In this document: positions 52,017-61,422 of the stretch, in pieces
Numbering within the stretch: the stretch's first letter is position 1
How the letters are laid out: the number at the start of each line of letters is the position of its first letter
Origin: HR10 sp964615335
GTDB lineage: Bacteria; Acidobacteriota; Blastocatellia; HR10
Direction of reading: 5' to 3'
Length of the DNA stretch: 64,000 bases
NCBI GenBank assembly: GCA_964615335.1
Contig: CAZTMT010000001.1
Coordinates: 487,484-551,483, forward strand
Translations under genes and position numbers: made by a program
The notes under the pieces: generated by a model
Databases searched by the model: none
Seen by the model: only the letters and a program-made list of their open reading frames with translations
What the model was told of the DNA's origin: nothing

Positions 52017-54874
52017 CAGAAGGGATTCCCAAACGTGATGTGCAGCTGTGTGCGCGGGACGCCCGGAACGCGTCGGACGAGGGCCCCGAAGTCAAGGCGA
52101 AGCGGGCCCAGAGGCGTTTTGATCCTCAGGCCGATCCCCACCGTGTGCGTGAGATCGCTGAGGCGCATATCGGAGGGGCGCGCGAAGACGTTCCCGCCGT
52201 CATAGAAGAGCGCCCCCCCTAGGCGTAAGGCACGCAGCAGGGGGAAGCGCAGTTCCGCATTCAGGATGAGGAGCGCATTCCCTCCGAAAGGGCGCGTGCG
52301 GCCGGGACGCTGAGGGTCGGGCGCACGGGGTCCCGCTTGCTCGAATCCGAAGCCTCGAAGCGTTGTCGAACCTCCGGCGAAGAAACGCTCGCTGATGGGA
52401 ATCGTCGTCGAGCGCCCGTAGGGACGAGCCAGGCCCAGGCGCACATTGGAGGCGAAGATGATCTCGCGCACTCGGCTGAGGCGATACATGCGGTGATGTT
52501 CGCCGAAGAAGCGCACGAAGTTCTCGCTCCCCCCGAGAAACCGGGAGACGAGCGAAAGATCCAGCGTCGTGAACGTCCCCTGCGTCGGATCGAACGGATT
52601 ATCTCGCGCATCGCGCACGAAGGAGGCCGAGAGGCGGCCCAGTTGAACGGTCGTATCCTCCCGCCGCAACTCCTCGGGTTCGGTCACGTTGGAGATGATC
52701 ACGTTGCTGAAGGTGTAGCGGAGCAGAAGAGAGCTTCGCGGGCCCATGGACTTCTCGACCTGCGCGAGTGCCGTGAGGCGACTCGCATCGAAAGCGACTT
52801 CCTCTTGCCGTTGGAAGAGCAGGGAAGCCAGAGCCGAAAACTCCGTGCCGAAGAGCTTCGGGTCTGTGAGCGAGAGTTGTCCGATCTGTTCGCGGCGACT
52901 CGCACGGATGCGAAAGGCGGCCGTACGGAGCTGACCGAGGAAATTCGCATTCGAGAGTTCGAAAAGTCCGCGCGGTCCGTCGTCGGTGCGGAAGCCGAAG
53001 CCGTAGGTCATCTGATAGCGGGGGGCTTCGTCCACCTCGATGCGCACGTTCCGGGTCATCTCCGAATCGGACGCGGGCTCAGTCGGCTCCGCCGCGATGG
53101 AGACGCGCCGGAAAGCGCCGGTGGCATAGAGCCTCTCCTCGCTGCGCGCGAGTTCCGTCGGACGGAGCAGATCCCCCTCTCGAAAGCGCAGATATCGCAG
53201 GATCGCCCGTTCGCGCGTCCGCCGGTTCCCGCGCACAAGGAGAGAGCCGATGCGCACGGGCTTCCCCTCCTGAATCCGGAACGTCACGGTGACCCGATGG
53301 GCTGGGTCTTCGCGGATGACCGGAGTGATCATCGCGTCCGCGTATCCGCGATCCGCGTACCACTGGGTGAGTCGGACGACGGCCTCTCGCACATGCGTCT
53401 CGACAAAAGGGGTCCCCGCGTGCAATCCGCTCGCGCGCACAAGCTCTTCGACCGGAGCCGCGTGGGCGCCCTCGACGTTCACCTGAGCGAGCGTCAGGCG
53501 AGGCCCCTCCTCGACGACGTAAATGAGGATGAGGTCTTCCTTCTTCAAACTCACAGCCTGGCGCGTGGCGATGACGCGGGCGCGCGCATATCCTCGTTCT
53601 CGGAGCGCCTCGACGATGACCTGGTGATCGCGTTCGATGAGTTGACGGCTGGTGAGGCCGCGTCCCCAGAGTCCTCCGAGGATCGAGCCCAGCCGTGGTC
53701 GCAAATCCTGGAGGGTCACAGCCGATGTGCCCTCCAGTCGAATATCCCGCAGGGCATATCGCCGCCCGCGTTCGATCCCGTACCGAACCAGGACGCGATC
53801 GCCCTGCTCGATACGCGCCACCTGGACCTCGGCGAAGAAATACCCCTCGCGCTGGATGTGATCCAGGAGATTCAGCCGCCCTTCCTCCAGGGTCGCCTCA
53901 TCGAGACCGCCCTGGCGAAGGATCGGCAGAAGCTGTCGTCTCTGCTCCGAAGAGAGGGAAAAGCCCTCGACCTCAACCTCGACCTGAGGACCGGAATCCA
54001 CAGCGATCTCGACGATCACAGCATTCTCGCCTTCCACCCGCTCCAGGCGCGGTGCGGAGATGCGCGGCGCCAAATATCCGCGCCGGATGTGCATCTGGCG
54101 AAGCCGCTGGAGATCGTTTTGCAGGCGGAGGGCGTCAAAGGGAAGGCCGGGTTTGCTCTCCCACTGAGCCAGGATCTCGCGCCGGTCGAGTTTCAGATCA
54201 CCCGTCAGACGCACATCGGCCAGACGCGAAGTCGGACCCGGGACGATGCGGAACGTCAGATGAGCCGTGCGCCCCTCATCGGCGAGCGTCACCTGCGGGA
54301 AGACTTCGCATTCGAAGAAGCCCAGCCCATGATAGAACTCGACGATCTCTTCCGCTGCGCGCTCGAGCCGCGCCTTGGTGAAACGCGCCCCAGGCGCCAA
54401 TTCGCTGAGCCGGAGCATCAGGTGCGATTGAATCTCGGGTTCCACACCCGAGAAGCTCACGCGCCCGATTCGGGGTTGGGGGGAGATGTGAAACCGCAGC
54501 CGAACGCCCCCGGATACTTCCTCCGCTTCGACCAGGACTTGAGAAGCCAATGCCGATTCGTAGAGTTTGAGGATCGCGCGCCGCACATCGGCCAGGCGCA
54601 GCGGATCTCCGACGCGGAGAGTCAGGGCGCGCGCGATCTCGTCCTCGGGGTCCGTGAGCGGTTTCTCATTCACCCGCAGCTCGATCCCCGCGATGGGCTT
54701 CCCCTGAAGCGCGGCGAGCGAAGGGGATTGCGCGCGCAGCGCGCCGGGCCCAAAGAGCATGAGCACGAGGGCGGGCCACAGGAGGCGCCACCTTCTCCCC
54801 GACTCAACATCCGGGGAGGGGAGGTTCCCACGGCGGAGGGAGGGCACGCTCGCTCGTCCCATCGCTCTTTCCAC
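52016..54874 (-). CDS. Omp85/BamA-TamA-family outer-membrane assembly protein with seven POTRA domains
   Basis: 952 residues from GTG 54874 (ATG 54862 is an alternative). A signal/anchor segment spans about 30-48. I count seven POTRA-like units at about 60-133, 134-213, 214-295, 296-370, 371-458, 459-538 and 539-618, each with the strand-helix-helix-strand layout (for example RIGRVSFSGV ... YHGLGFFECEV). The barrel covers 619-952, with the lid-loop motif TTLRGFGFEQAGPR and terminal strands ending HITFGNPF, whose final Phe is the usual outer-membrane signature. Lies directly downstream of tamB, which suggests a TamA-like role; BamA proper is also possible. BamA normally has five POTRA units and TamA three. 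Confidence 0.8.
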   Translation of the reverse strand: MERAMGRASVPSLRRGNLPSPDVESGRRWRLLWPALVLMLFGPGALRAQSPSLAALQGKPIAGIELRVNEKPLTDPEDEIARALTLRVGDPLRLADVRRAILKLYESALASQVLVEAEEVSGGVRLRFHISPQPRIGRVSFSGVEPEIQSHLMLRLSELAPGARFTKARLERAAEEIVEFYHGLGFFECEVFPQVTLADEGRTAHLTFRIVPGPTSRLADVRLTGDLKLDRREILAQWESKPGLPFDALRLQNDLQRLRQMHIRRGYLAPRISAPRLERVEGENAVIVEIAVDSGPQVEVEVEGFSLSSEQRRQLLPILRQGGLDEATLEEGRLNLLDHIQREGYFFAEVQVARIEQGDRVLVRYGIERGRRYALRDIRLEGTSAVTLQDLRPRLGSILGGLWGRGLTSRQLIERDHQVIVEALRERGYARARVIATRQAVSLKKEDLILIYVVEEGPRLTLAQVNVEGAHAAPVEELVRASGLHAGTPFVETHVREAVVRLTQWYADRGYADAMITPVIREDPAHRVTVTFRIQEGKPVRIGSLLVRGNRRTRERAILRYLRFREGDLLRPTELARSEERLYATGAFRRVSIAAEPTEPASDSEMTRNVRIEVDEAPRYQMTYGFGFRTDDGPRGLFELSNANFLGQLRTAAFRIRASRREQIGQLSLTDPKLFGTEFSALASLLFQRQEEVAFDASRLTALAQVEKSMGPRSSLLLRYTFSNVIISNVTEPEELRREDTTVQLGRLSASFVRDARDNPFDPTQGTFTTLDLSLVSRFLGGSENFVRFFGEHHRMYRLSRVREIIFASNVRLGLARPYGRSTTIPISERFFAGGSTTLRGFGFEQAGPRAPDPQRPGRTRPFGGNALLILNAELRFPLLRALRLGGALFYDGGNVFARPSDMRLSDLTHTVGIGLRIKTPLGPLRLDFGALVRRVPGVPRTQLHITFGNPF

Positions 54875-54876
54875 GC

Positions 54877-57800
54877 TCAGAAGCGCTTTCGAATTCTCAG
54901 GTCGAAGCTGAAGTTCCCATCCTGATCGCGCGTTCCCACAAGAGAGAAGCGATCGCTCAGGCGGTATTCGACGATGATGACTTGCTCCTGCGGGCCGGAG
55001 AGGTTCGTCGCGTAGAGGATGGAGAGGTGACGACTGATCTGTCGTCCGATGGTGAGGCGTGCGGTCGGATCCGACCCCCGGCCGACGATCAGAGGATCAA
55101 TCTGGAATCGGTTGATGCCAAAGATCTTTCCGGTGAACTCCTCGGCGCGGTGCGTCAGCTCTCCGATGAGAAGGTTAGCCGCGGCTCCCCATCCCGCCTG
55201 AGACGCTGTCGCCGAGGCGCCGCGCGAGAGTTCGCCCGTCGCGATGAGCGAGAGGACCTGTTCCGGAGGCAGAGCCGGTTCCGAACGCAGCGTCGTCTGA
55301 AAGCGCTCGAGCGTCCCGAAGAGTCCCACGATCACGCGGTACCCGGCGATGTCGCTTTCGGCTTCCAACTGAAAACGCGGCTCCGCAGGAGTTGCCCCAT
55401 CGCGAGGGAAATCCACCCGCCCGCGCGTGATCTGATACTCGCGATTGCGAAAGCGAATGAGCCCGCGCGTAACGACGAGACTGCCTGAAAGGCGAGGTTC
55501 CTCCAGCGTCCCCCCAACGTGCAGCGAGGCGCTCGCGATGGCCTCGGCGAGATTGTTGCGCACTGAGAGCGTATCCAGAGCCTGGACGCGAATATCCAGC
55601 GAGAGAGGAGGCCGAATCGGGACATCAAGAAACGAGGGGCGCAGCCGATCCCCTGCCTGAGACAGAAGGAGTTGAGCCAGATCAATATCTCGGGTGTATT
55701 CGGAGCGGCGCACGGTGATCGTGCCCGAGAGGATCTGAAGCTGGCGATTCCCCTGCAGCGTGAGCGTTCCATCCACCACGGAGCGCAGCCCGCGAGGATA
55801 CGTGAGCACAACGGCTTCGCTTCGGATCAGGATTCGCCATTGTTCGGCGCGCAGATTTCGGAGCAGAAGGCCTCCACTGAGGCTCATCTCCCCCTCGTTG
55901 ACCTGGGCGCGCAAGGTCTCGATCAACACCTGCGAGGCCGTGAAGCGCAGACGCCCCTGTCCGTGCGCGAGCGCGATCGGCCAATCGAGCACCCGAAGCG
56001 AGAGGTCTGTGATCTCCATGAGGCCACTCAATCGCGGTTCCCGGAAAGATCCTCGCAAAGAGGCCCGAACCGTCGCGCGCCCTGCTGTGAAAAGACCCGG
56101 ATAAACGCCGTGCAGGAGGCGAAGGTCCACCGACCCATTCGCCTCAAGTTCATGGCCATTTGAGACGCGTTCCCCAAAAAGTTCGCTCAGATCCACAGTG
56201 CCGCTGATTTCGAGGCTCGTGTTCTCCCCGGTGAGGGCTACCGGCTCGATCTTCAAGCGCCGGCCTAGAAGATGTATCGCGAAAGGATGGGACGTGTGCA
56301 GGGAGTAATCCCCAAGGGAGAGGGCCAGACTCGAGAGGGCGAGCGTCGCGCGCGCTTCCGTCGCCTGCGCGCCGGATGGGTTCTCAAATGCCGCGAGCGA
56401 TCCCAGGGGCCACCACAGCGCGAGTTCTCCGCTCATCGCCCCTCCCCACTCCGCTAGTCGTCGGGAGAGGCGAAAGTAGGGAGTCAACGAAAACTCCTGA
56501 AAGCGCGCGCGAACCTGAAAGGCAGGCGCCGGGTCGGTGAGGTCGAGCGAGCCAAGAAGAGCGTGCGTCTGCCCGAACAGAGTGGCCGTGATCGGAATCA
56601 GAAGGCGACCGGACTCCGCCCGCACTTCAGCCGAGATCTCTCCGGCGGGACGACCGGCGATCGAGAGTGCGCGCACATGCGCCTGTCCGGAAAAATGCGG
56701 CTCCGCCAGCGTGCCGCGACCCGAGAGCGTCAGAGAGAGGCGTCCTCCCAGGCCCAGCTCTCTCCGAAAGACCCCGCGCACCAGGGGGGCCAGATCCAGA
56801 TCCTCGGCGCGCATCTGAAGGGCATAACGGCTGTCGTCTCTTCGGAAGGATCCGGAGAGCCGGATCGTCCCCGCACCCAGATCCAGTTGCGCGCGCTCGA
56901 TCTCGTAATGCGGGGGATCCAGACGGAAGGAGCCTGAGAAGCGGCGGAATCGCGCCGAACGTTCCAGAAGGCGCACCATTCCGTCTTCGAGCGTGAGGCG
57001 AGCAACTCCCGAGGGAGCAGCAGGGAGTCCGGAGAGGGCGAGTTCGCCAGAGATCGTGCCGGAGAAGGGAAGGTCCACGGCGAGCGCCTTCAGCCACCGC
57101 TCCACGTTCACCTGATGCAGCCGGCCGCGCCAGGAGAAGCCTCGCTCGCGATCCGATCCGGCCATGCGGGCGATCTCAACCCGCGCTCCGCTCTCCCACA
57201 GAATGCGTGTGTCCTCGATCGCCCACTCCTCCGGCGTGCGCACAAAGCGCGCGCGAAGCACGCGCACGCGCTCTCCGGCCAGAACACATCCTTTCGCCTC
57301 TCCCTCTCCGGAGATCGCATAAGCATCCTGACGCTTGAGGAGGTGAAGGCGATACTCGGCTGTTCCGGAGAGGTGCGGGACCAAATCATAGGTCACCCTC
57401 TTGAGGCTGTAGCCGTAGGCCTGCAGCAGGCGCTCGTGCTCAGCCAGATCTTCCGCGCGCACGCTCAAGGTGAGGTCCAGATCGCCCTTCCAGCTCACCG
57501 TGCCGGAGATCGCCGCCTGAGAACGTCCGACGCTCAGCGCGGGCGCGTTCACCGTGAGTCCCCGAGAGGAGAGCGCCGCTTCGAGCGCGCCGCGAACCGG
57601 GAGCGATCCTCCCGTCAGATCGGATGGGGGGGAGACGTCTATCGCGATCTTGCCCGCAGCGCGAGTGACCGCCCATCCGGGCCACTGCGCCGTGAGCCGG
57701 CCCTGCGCCGCCCCTTCGAAGGGCAGAGGACGGGGAGAGAGGCGAGCTACCAGGTCATAGACGCTCACGCCCTCAAAGCGCAGATGGGCTTGCGAAAGAG

Positions 57801-59064
57801 GGCTGGCGCGACTTCTCTTGTCGGAAGCAGCGAGCTGAATCCGCGCATCTCCGCGCACGCGTCCGCCGAGCACGCGCGCATCGAGATCCTCGATGAACAC
57901 CTGTTCCGGGTCAAGGCGCAAACGGGCGTGGATCTCTTCCACGGGGAAGGGACCCACCCCGGCCGAAGAGATGCGGAGCGCTCCGGAGAAGAGGGAGCTT
58001 GCCGCATCCGGAAAGGTTCCCCCCACCGTGACATCCTGCGCGCGGAAAAAGGATGCGATCACAGCGCTCGCTCTCAGACGGAGCGCCGGATGCTCCGAAG
58101 ATGCGCCTTCGGCCGAAGAAGCGGTGAAGGCGCGCATCTCTCCCGTCCCTTCTTTCACCCGGATCCCCCACACTGTGGCGCGCCGTGCCGCCGCCGTTAC
58201 ATCGAGCTGATATGCGCGTCCCTGACCGCGCAGCCGTCCCCGCAGCGTGAGATCGCCTGAGAGAAGAAGCGGAGAAGGCCAGTTCGCCGCCACGCGATCA
58301 AGATGCACAAGCGCATTCAGGAAGAAGTCGTACTGGGGATGCACCCATCCGCGAATCGTCCCGCTGACAAGGACATCTCCCGCATCGGAGACAGCACGCG
58401 CGCGCTCAAGTCGCACCCGGTCCCCCGCGATCTCCGCAGACCATTCCAGGTGGGCTCGGGCGATCGTTCCCTCCTCCAGAAGGAAATCCAGACGCCGGAT
58501 CGTCCCCGTCATGCGCGACGCCGAGGATGAGGGGGCGAGCGAGAGGAACAACTCTTCGGCTCGGAGATCGAAGTGGTGCTTGCGGTCGTTCACCCGGAGG
58601 CGCCCCTGAGAGATCACCACGCGTCCCAAACGGAGCGTGTAGGGCTTGGGTTCGGCCGGACGTCGCAGGGCGGAAAAGTCTATGTCGGCCAGGTTCGGAC
58701 GTCCGTTCGGATCAAACGTGATGAGCATCTCCGGACGTTCGAGCTGAAGCTCGGCCACAGAAAACGTCCGGGAGAGAAGGTCCTCGACAGCCAATCGCAC
58801 GCGCATCCGAGAGATGCGCAGAAGCGGATCGGGATGTCGGACGGAGAAGAGGCGCAGATCCCGCAGTTCGACCACAAACGGACGAAGCGAGAGGCGAGCG
58901 TCTTCGAAGACGAGGCGCACGCGTAGCGGCTCCAGACGCGCCGTGAGCCATCGCGCGAGCGTCCGATCGAAATACTCGCTGCGTGACCACAGCAGAAGGC
59001 CGAGGGCGATCCCCAGGACCGCCCCGAGGAAAGAGAAGATAGCGATGAGGACTTTCGATCGCAT
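54877..59064 (-). CDS. tamB: TamB-family translocation/assembly protein (DUF490)
   Basis: 1395 residues. An N-terminal transmembrane anchor (about 5-27, LIAIFSFLGAVLGIALGLLLW) is followed by a very long beta-rich region with repeated AsmA/TamB-like phrases (VELRDLRLFSVRHPDPLLRISRMRVRLAVEDLL, GTIRGWVHPQYDFFLNALVHLDRV). The C-terminal DUF490 domain (about 1050-1395) ends LTIGRQISRHLSILYATNLSGPQEQVIIVEYRLSDRFSLVGTRDQDGNFSFDLRIRKRF, a typical TamB end. TamB spans the periplasm and moves proteins or phospholipids with an Omp85 partner. The next gene is the Omp85 protein, starting two bases later. Confidence 0.88.
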   Translation of the reverse strand: MRSKVLIAIFSFLGAVLGIALGLLLWSRSEYFDRTLARWLTARLEPLRVRLVFEDARLSLRPFVVELRDLRLFSVRHPDPLLRISRMRVRLAVEDLLSRTFSVAELQLERPEMLITFDPNGRPNLADIDFSALRRPAEPKPYTLRLGRVVISQGRLRVNDRKHHFDLRAEELFLSLAPSSSASRMTGTIRRLDFLLEEGTIARAHLEWSAEIAGDRVRLERARAVSDAGDVLVSGTIRGWVHPQYDFFLNALVHLDRVAANWPSPLLLSGDLTLRGRLRGQGRAYQLDVTAAARRATVWGIRVKEGTGEMRAFTASSAEGASSEHPALRLRASAVIASFFRAQDVTVGGTFPDAASSLFSGALRISSAGVGPFPVEEIHARLRLDPEQVFIEDLDARVLGGRVRGDARIQLAASDKRSRASPLSQAHLRFEGVSVYDLVARLSPRPLPFEGAAQGRLTAQWPGWAVTRAAGKIAIDVSPPSDLTGGSLPVRGALEAALSSRGLTVNAPALSVGRSQAAISGTVSWKGDLDLTLSVRAEDLAEHERLLQAYGYSLKRVTYDLVPHLSGTAEYRLHLLKRQDAYAISGEGEAKGCVLAGERVRVLRARFVRTPEEWAIEDTRILWESGARVEIARMAGSDRERGFSWRGRLHQVNVERWLKALAVDLPFSGTISGELALSGLPAAPSGVARLTLEDGMVRLLERSARFRRFSGSFRLDPPHYEIERAQLDLGAGTIRLSGSFRRDDSRYALQMRAEDLDLAPLVRGVFRRELGLGGRLSLTLSGRGTLAEPHFSGQAHVRALSIAGRPAGEISAEVRAESGRLLIPITATLFGQTHALLGSLDLTDPAPAFQVRARFQEFSLTPYFRLSRRLAEWGGAMSGELALWWPLGSLAAFENPSGAQATEARATLALSSLALSLGDYSLHTSHPFAIHLLGRRLKIEPVALTGENTSLEISGTVDLSELFGERVSNGHELEANGSVDLRLLHGVYPGLFTAGRATVRASLRGSFREPRLSGLMEITDLSLRVLDWPIALAHGQGRLRFTASQVLIETLRAQVNEGEMSLSGGLLLRNLRAEQWRILIRSEAVVLTYPRGLRSVVDGTLTLQGNRQLQILSGTITVRRSEYTRDIDLAQLLLSQAGDRLRPSFLDVPIRPPLSLDIRVQALDTLSVRNNLAEAIASASLHVGGTLEEPRLSGSLVVTRGLIRFRNREYQITRGRVDFPRDGATPAEPRFQLEAESDIAGYRVIVGLFGTLERFQTTLRSEPALPPEQVLSLIATGELSRGASATASQAGWGAAANLLIGELTHRAEEFTGKIFGINRFQIDPLIVGRGSDPTARLTIGRQISRHLSILYATNLSGPQEQVIIVEYRLSDRFSLVGTRDQDGNFSFDLRIRKRF

Positions 59065-59194
59065 CTTGCAATACCCTGTGTGTACCCTTCACGGGGTCTT
59101 CAGAGAGGACCTCGGGGCCTCCGCGTTGCTTGCTTTTTCCACGCACTTCCTCTTGGAGAAGCGGAGGCATGCGGGAGACGCCCGGGAGAATCGC

Positions 59195-60436
59195 TCAGGC
59201 GCCCGTGTGCCCCCCTTTCCGAAGAGGAACCGATGCGGCGCGCGGTTCGGAGAGGGGGATCGTCTCGACGATCTCCAGGCCGAAGCCCGAGAGCGCCGCG
59301 AGCTTCTTCGGATGGTTCGTGAGCAGCCGCATGCGCCGCACTCCCAGGTCATAGAGAATTTGCGCGCCAATGCCATAGTCGCGCATATCCCAGGAGAGAC
59401 TCCCCATCGAAGAAGGCCCCTGGAGCCCCAGCCCCGAAGAAGGACATTCAGAACCCGGGCGTTCTCCGGGAATGGGCTGCTTCTGGCGGCGCAGCGAAGC
59501 CAGAAGCGACTCGCCCAGATGTTCCCGCCGGATCAGGTACAGCAAGACGCCGCGTCCTTCCCGAGCGATCTCTTCGAAGGCCCGATGCAGCTCGACACCG
59601 CTTTCTTCCCCCTCGCATCGGAAGATGTCTCCGAGCACCGAGAGGGTGTGGACGCGAACCAGAATGGGCTCCCGCGCAGAGATCTTCCCCAGAACCAGCG
59701 CCAGATGAACCTCCCCCGTGATGGGATTTTCATAGGCCGAAGCGCGGAACTCTCCATAGGGCGTCCGAAGCGACGCTTCCTCCCGTTTGCGCACGACGCG
59801 TTCATGCTGCAAGCGATAGCGGATGAGGTCGGCGACGGTGACGATCTTCATGTTGAAGCGGCGAGCCAGCTTGATCAGTTGCGGCAATCGGGCCATCGTC
59901 CCATCGCCGTTCATGATCTCGCAGATGACGCCGGCGGGCGTCAGGCCGGCCAGTCGCGCCAGATCCACGGAGGCTTCCGTCTGCCCGGCGCGCACAAGAA
60001 CCCCCCCTTCGCGCGCGCGCAAGGGAAAGATGTGCCCCGGCCTCACCAGATCCGAAGGACGCGTGCGCGGATCAATGGCCGTCAGAATCGTGCGCGCGCG
60101 ATCGGCCGCGGAGATGCCCGTCGTGATCCCTTCGCGCGCATCAATGGAGACACAAAAGGCCGTTCCAAAACGGGATGTGTTCTCCGGAGCTTGAAGCGGA
60201 AGATTCAGCTCCTCGCAGCGCTCGGGCGTCAGAGAAAGGCAGATGAGTCCACGCCCATGCTTGGCCATGAAGTTGATGATCTCGGGAGTGACCTTCTCCG
60301 CCGCGCAACAGAAATCGCCCTCGTTCTCTCGATCCTCGTCATCCACCAAAATGATGATCCGTCCCTGGCGCAGCTCCTCCAGAGCCTCTGGAATCGAGGC
60401 GAAAGGAAAACGCTCGCTTTGCCGGTGCGCTTTCAT
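59195..60436 (-). CDS. ribBA: RibBA-type protein: intact DHBP synthase, degenerate GTP cyclohydrolase II half
   Basis: 413 residues; start overlaps the ribE stop (ATGA). The N-terminal DHBP synthase (1-205) has all hallmark parts: VDDEDRENEGDF at 31-42, AREGITTGISAADRA at 100-114, RPGHIFPLRAREGGVLVRAGQTEASVDLARLAG, and ICEIMNGDGTMAR. It makes 3,4-dihydroxy-2-butanone 4-phosphate from ribulose 5-phosphate. The C-terminal GCHII fold is recognisable (RVHTLSVLGDIF, DYGIGAQILYDLGVRRMRLLTNHPKK) but has lost the zinc Cys triad (only Cys274 remains of the usual C-x10-C-x-C), the QEGRGIGL loop (here RREHLGES) and DTVEAN. GTP cyclohydrolase activity is therefore unlikely. Confidence 0.9.
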   Translation of the reverse strand: MKAHRQSERFPFASIPEALEELRQGRIIILVDDEDRENEGDFCCAAEKVTPEIINFMAKHGRGLICLSLTPERCEELNLPLQAPENTSRFGTAFCVSIDAREGITTGISAADRARTILTAIDPRTRPSDLVRPGHIFPLRAREGGVLVRAGQTEASVDLARLAGLTPAGVICEIMNGDGTMARLPQLIKLARRFNMKIVTVADLIRYRLQHERVVRKREEASLRTPYGEFRASAYENPITGEVHLALVLGKISAREPILVRVHTLSVLGDIFRCEGEESGVELHRAFEEIAREGRGVLLYLIRREHLGESLLASLRRQKQPIPGERPGSECPSSGLGLQGPSSMGSLSWDMRDYGIGAQILYDLGVRRMRLLTNHPKKLAALSGFGLEIVETIPLSEPRAASVPLRKGGHTGA

Positions 60437-61086
60437 TCCCCGCGCTCCTTGAGAAGTTCATACATCACCCCCGGAGCCTGCGAGCGCAAGCTCACGCGCA
60501 GGGGCTCCATCAGGCGTTCGACATATTTGGCCAGGACGTCCACTTCGAGATTGACGCCATCGCCGGGCCGCAATTCCCGCAGGTTCGTCATCTGAAACGT
60601 GTGCGGGATGATGGCGACCTCGAACCACTCCTCGCTCAAGCCCGCGATCGTCAGGCTGATCCCATCTACAGCGATCGAGCCTTTCAGCACAAGATACCGC
60701 CGCAGGTCCGACGGGAAGGCGAAGCGAAAGATCCATGACTCCCCTTCCGGACGACGCGCGAGGAAGCGCCCGACGCCATCCACATGACCCTGAACGATAT
60801 GCCCGCCCAGCCGATCTCCCGGACGAAGAGGACGTTCGAGATTCACCAGTTGCCCGACGCGCGCTCGACCGAAGGTCGTCCGACGCAGCGTCTCCGCCGA
60901 AAGATGCGCCGAGAAATGATCGCGCTGCACATCGGTCACCGTCAGACAAACGCCGTTGACGGCCAGACTTCCCCCCGTGCGCAGATCGCTCAGGACCGCC
61001 CGCGCTTCCACACACAGCTCTCCGCCCATTCCTGTGAGCGCGAGGCGACGAATCCGACCGACTTCTTCGATCAGTCCCGTGAACAT
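60433..61086 (-). CDS. ribE: Riboflavin synthase alpha subunit
   Basis: 217 residues from ATG 61086. Two tandem lumazine-binding barrels: MFTGLIEEVGRI start, GGSLAVNGVCLTVTDV, SAETLRRTTF, NLERPLRPGDRLGGHIVQGHVDGVG in the first; YLVLKGSIAVDGISLTIAGL and IIPHTFQMTNLRELRPGDGVNLEVDVLAKYVERL in the second. Dismutates two 6,7-dimethyl-8-ribityllumazines to riboflavin. First gene of ribE-ribBA. No FMN riboswitch is recognisable upstream. A TATGCT box lies 13 bases before ATG. Confidence 0.95.
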   Translation of the reverse strand: MFTGLIEEVGRIRRLALTGMGGELCVEARAVLSDLRTGGSLAVNGVCLTVTDVQRDHFSAHLSAETLRRTTFGRARVGQLVNLERPLRPGDRLGGHIVQGHVDGVGRFLARRPEGESWIFRFAFPSDLRRYLVLKGSIAVDGISLTIAGLSEEWFEVAIIPHTFQMTNLRELRPGDGVNLEVDVLAKYVERLMEPLRVSLRSQAPGVMYELLKERGE

Positions 61087-61422
61087 ATCCGAAAACGTAA
61101 GCATACAGGATGCTTCCGAGGCCAAGCAAGACAACGCTCGGAAAAGAAGACCCGGCTCAACGAAGACTCCTCAGGGATGCAAATGTCCTCTGAGGACTTA
61201 AGAGGACAGTGCGGAACGAACGTGTGGGGAGCCGCTATCCCTTGCCTCGGGCGGGACTCCGGTGGAACTTATCGAGGCCGCCACGGAATGGACCTGGAAG
61301 TCATTTCCTCCCACCTCCCAAGCCGCAAGATGAAAGACCCCGATGTCTTGTTAGGCGCTCTTAATCCCCCCGAGGGGGCAATGCCGTGAAACCGCAGCAC
61401 AAGCGGGTTGCTCACGATCCGG
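61087..61422. other. 336-base intergenic region between the LamG protein gene and ribE
   Basis: No gene seen. It holds a dyad GTCCTC-T-GAGGAC near 61185-61198 with a third GAGGAC a few bases on, and a CCCCC-CGA-GGGGG stem-loop at about 61366-61378 downstream of the LamG gene stop (possible weak terminator, no T-run). I looked for the conserved FMN riboswitch blocks and did not find them. Confidence 0.5.

Noticed and set aside
52337..54925. 862-codon plus-strand ORF opposite the Omp85 gene
   Set aside because: Antisense shadow with no hydrophobic or domain pattern; the minus strand has signal segment, POTRA units and barrel.
59195..60436. Frameshift as the cause of the missing GCHII motifs
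   Set aside because: The reading frame stays recognisably GCHII on both sides of the altered segment (RVHTLSVLGDIF and DYGIGAQIL in one frame), so substitution, not a frameshift, explains it.
61087..61422. FMN riboswitch before ribE
   Set aside because: The conserved RFN sequence blocks are not found on the minus strand; only simple dyads are present.
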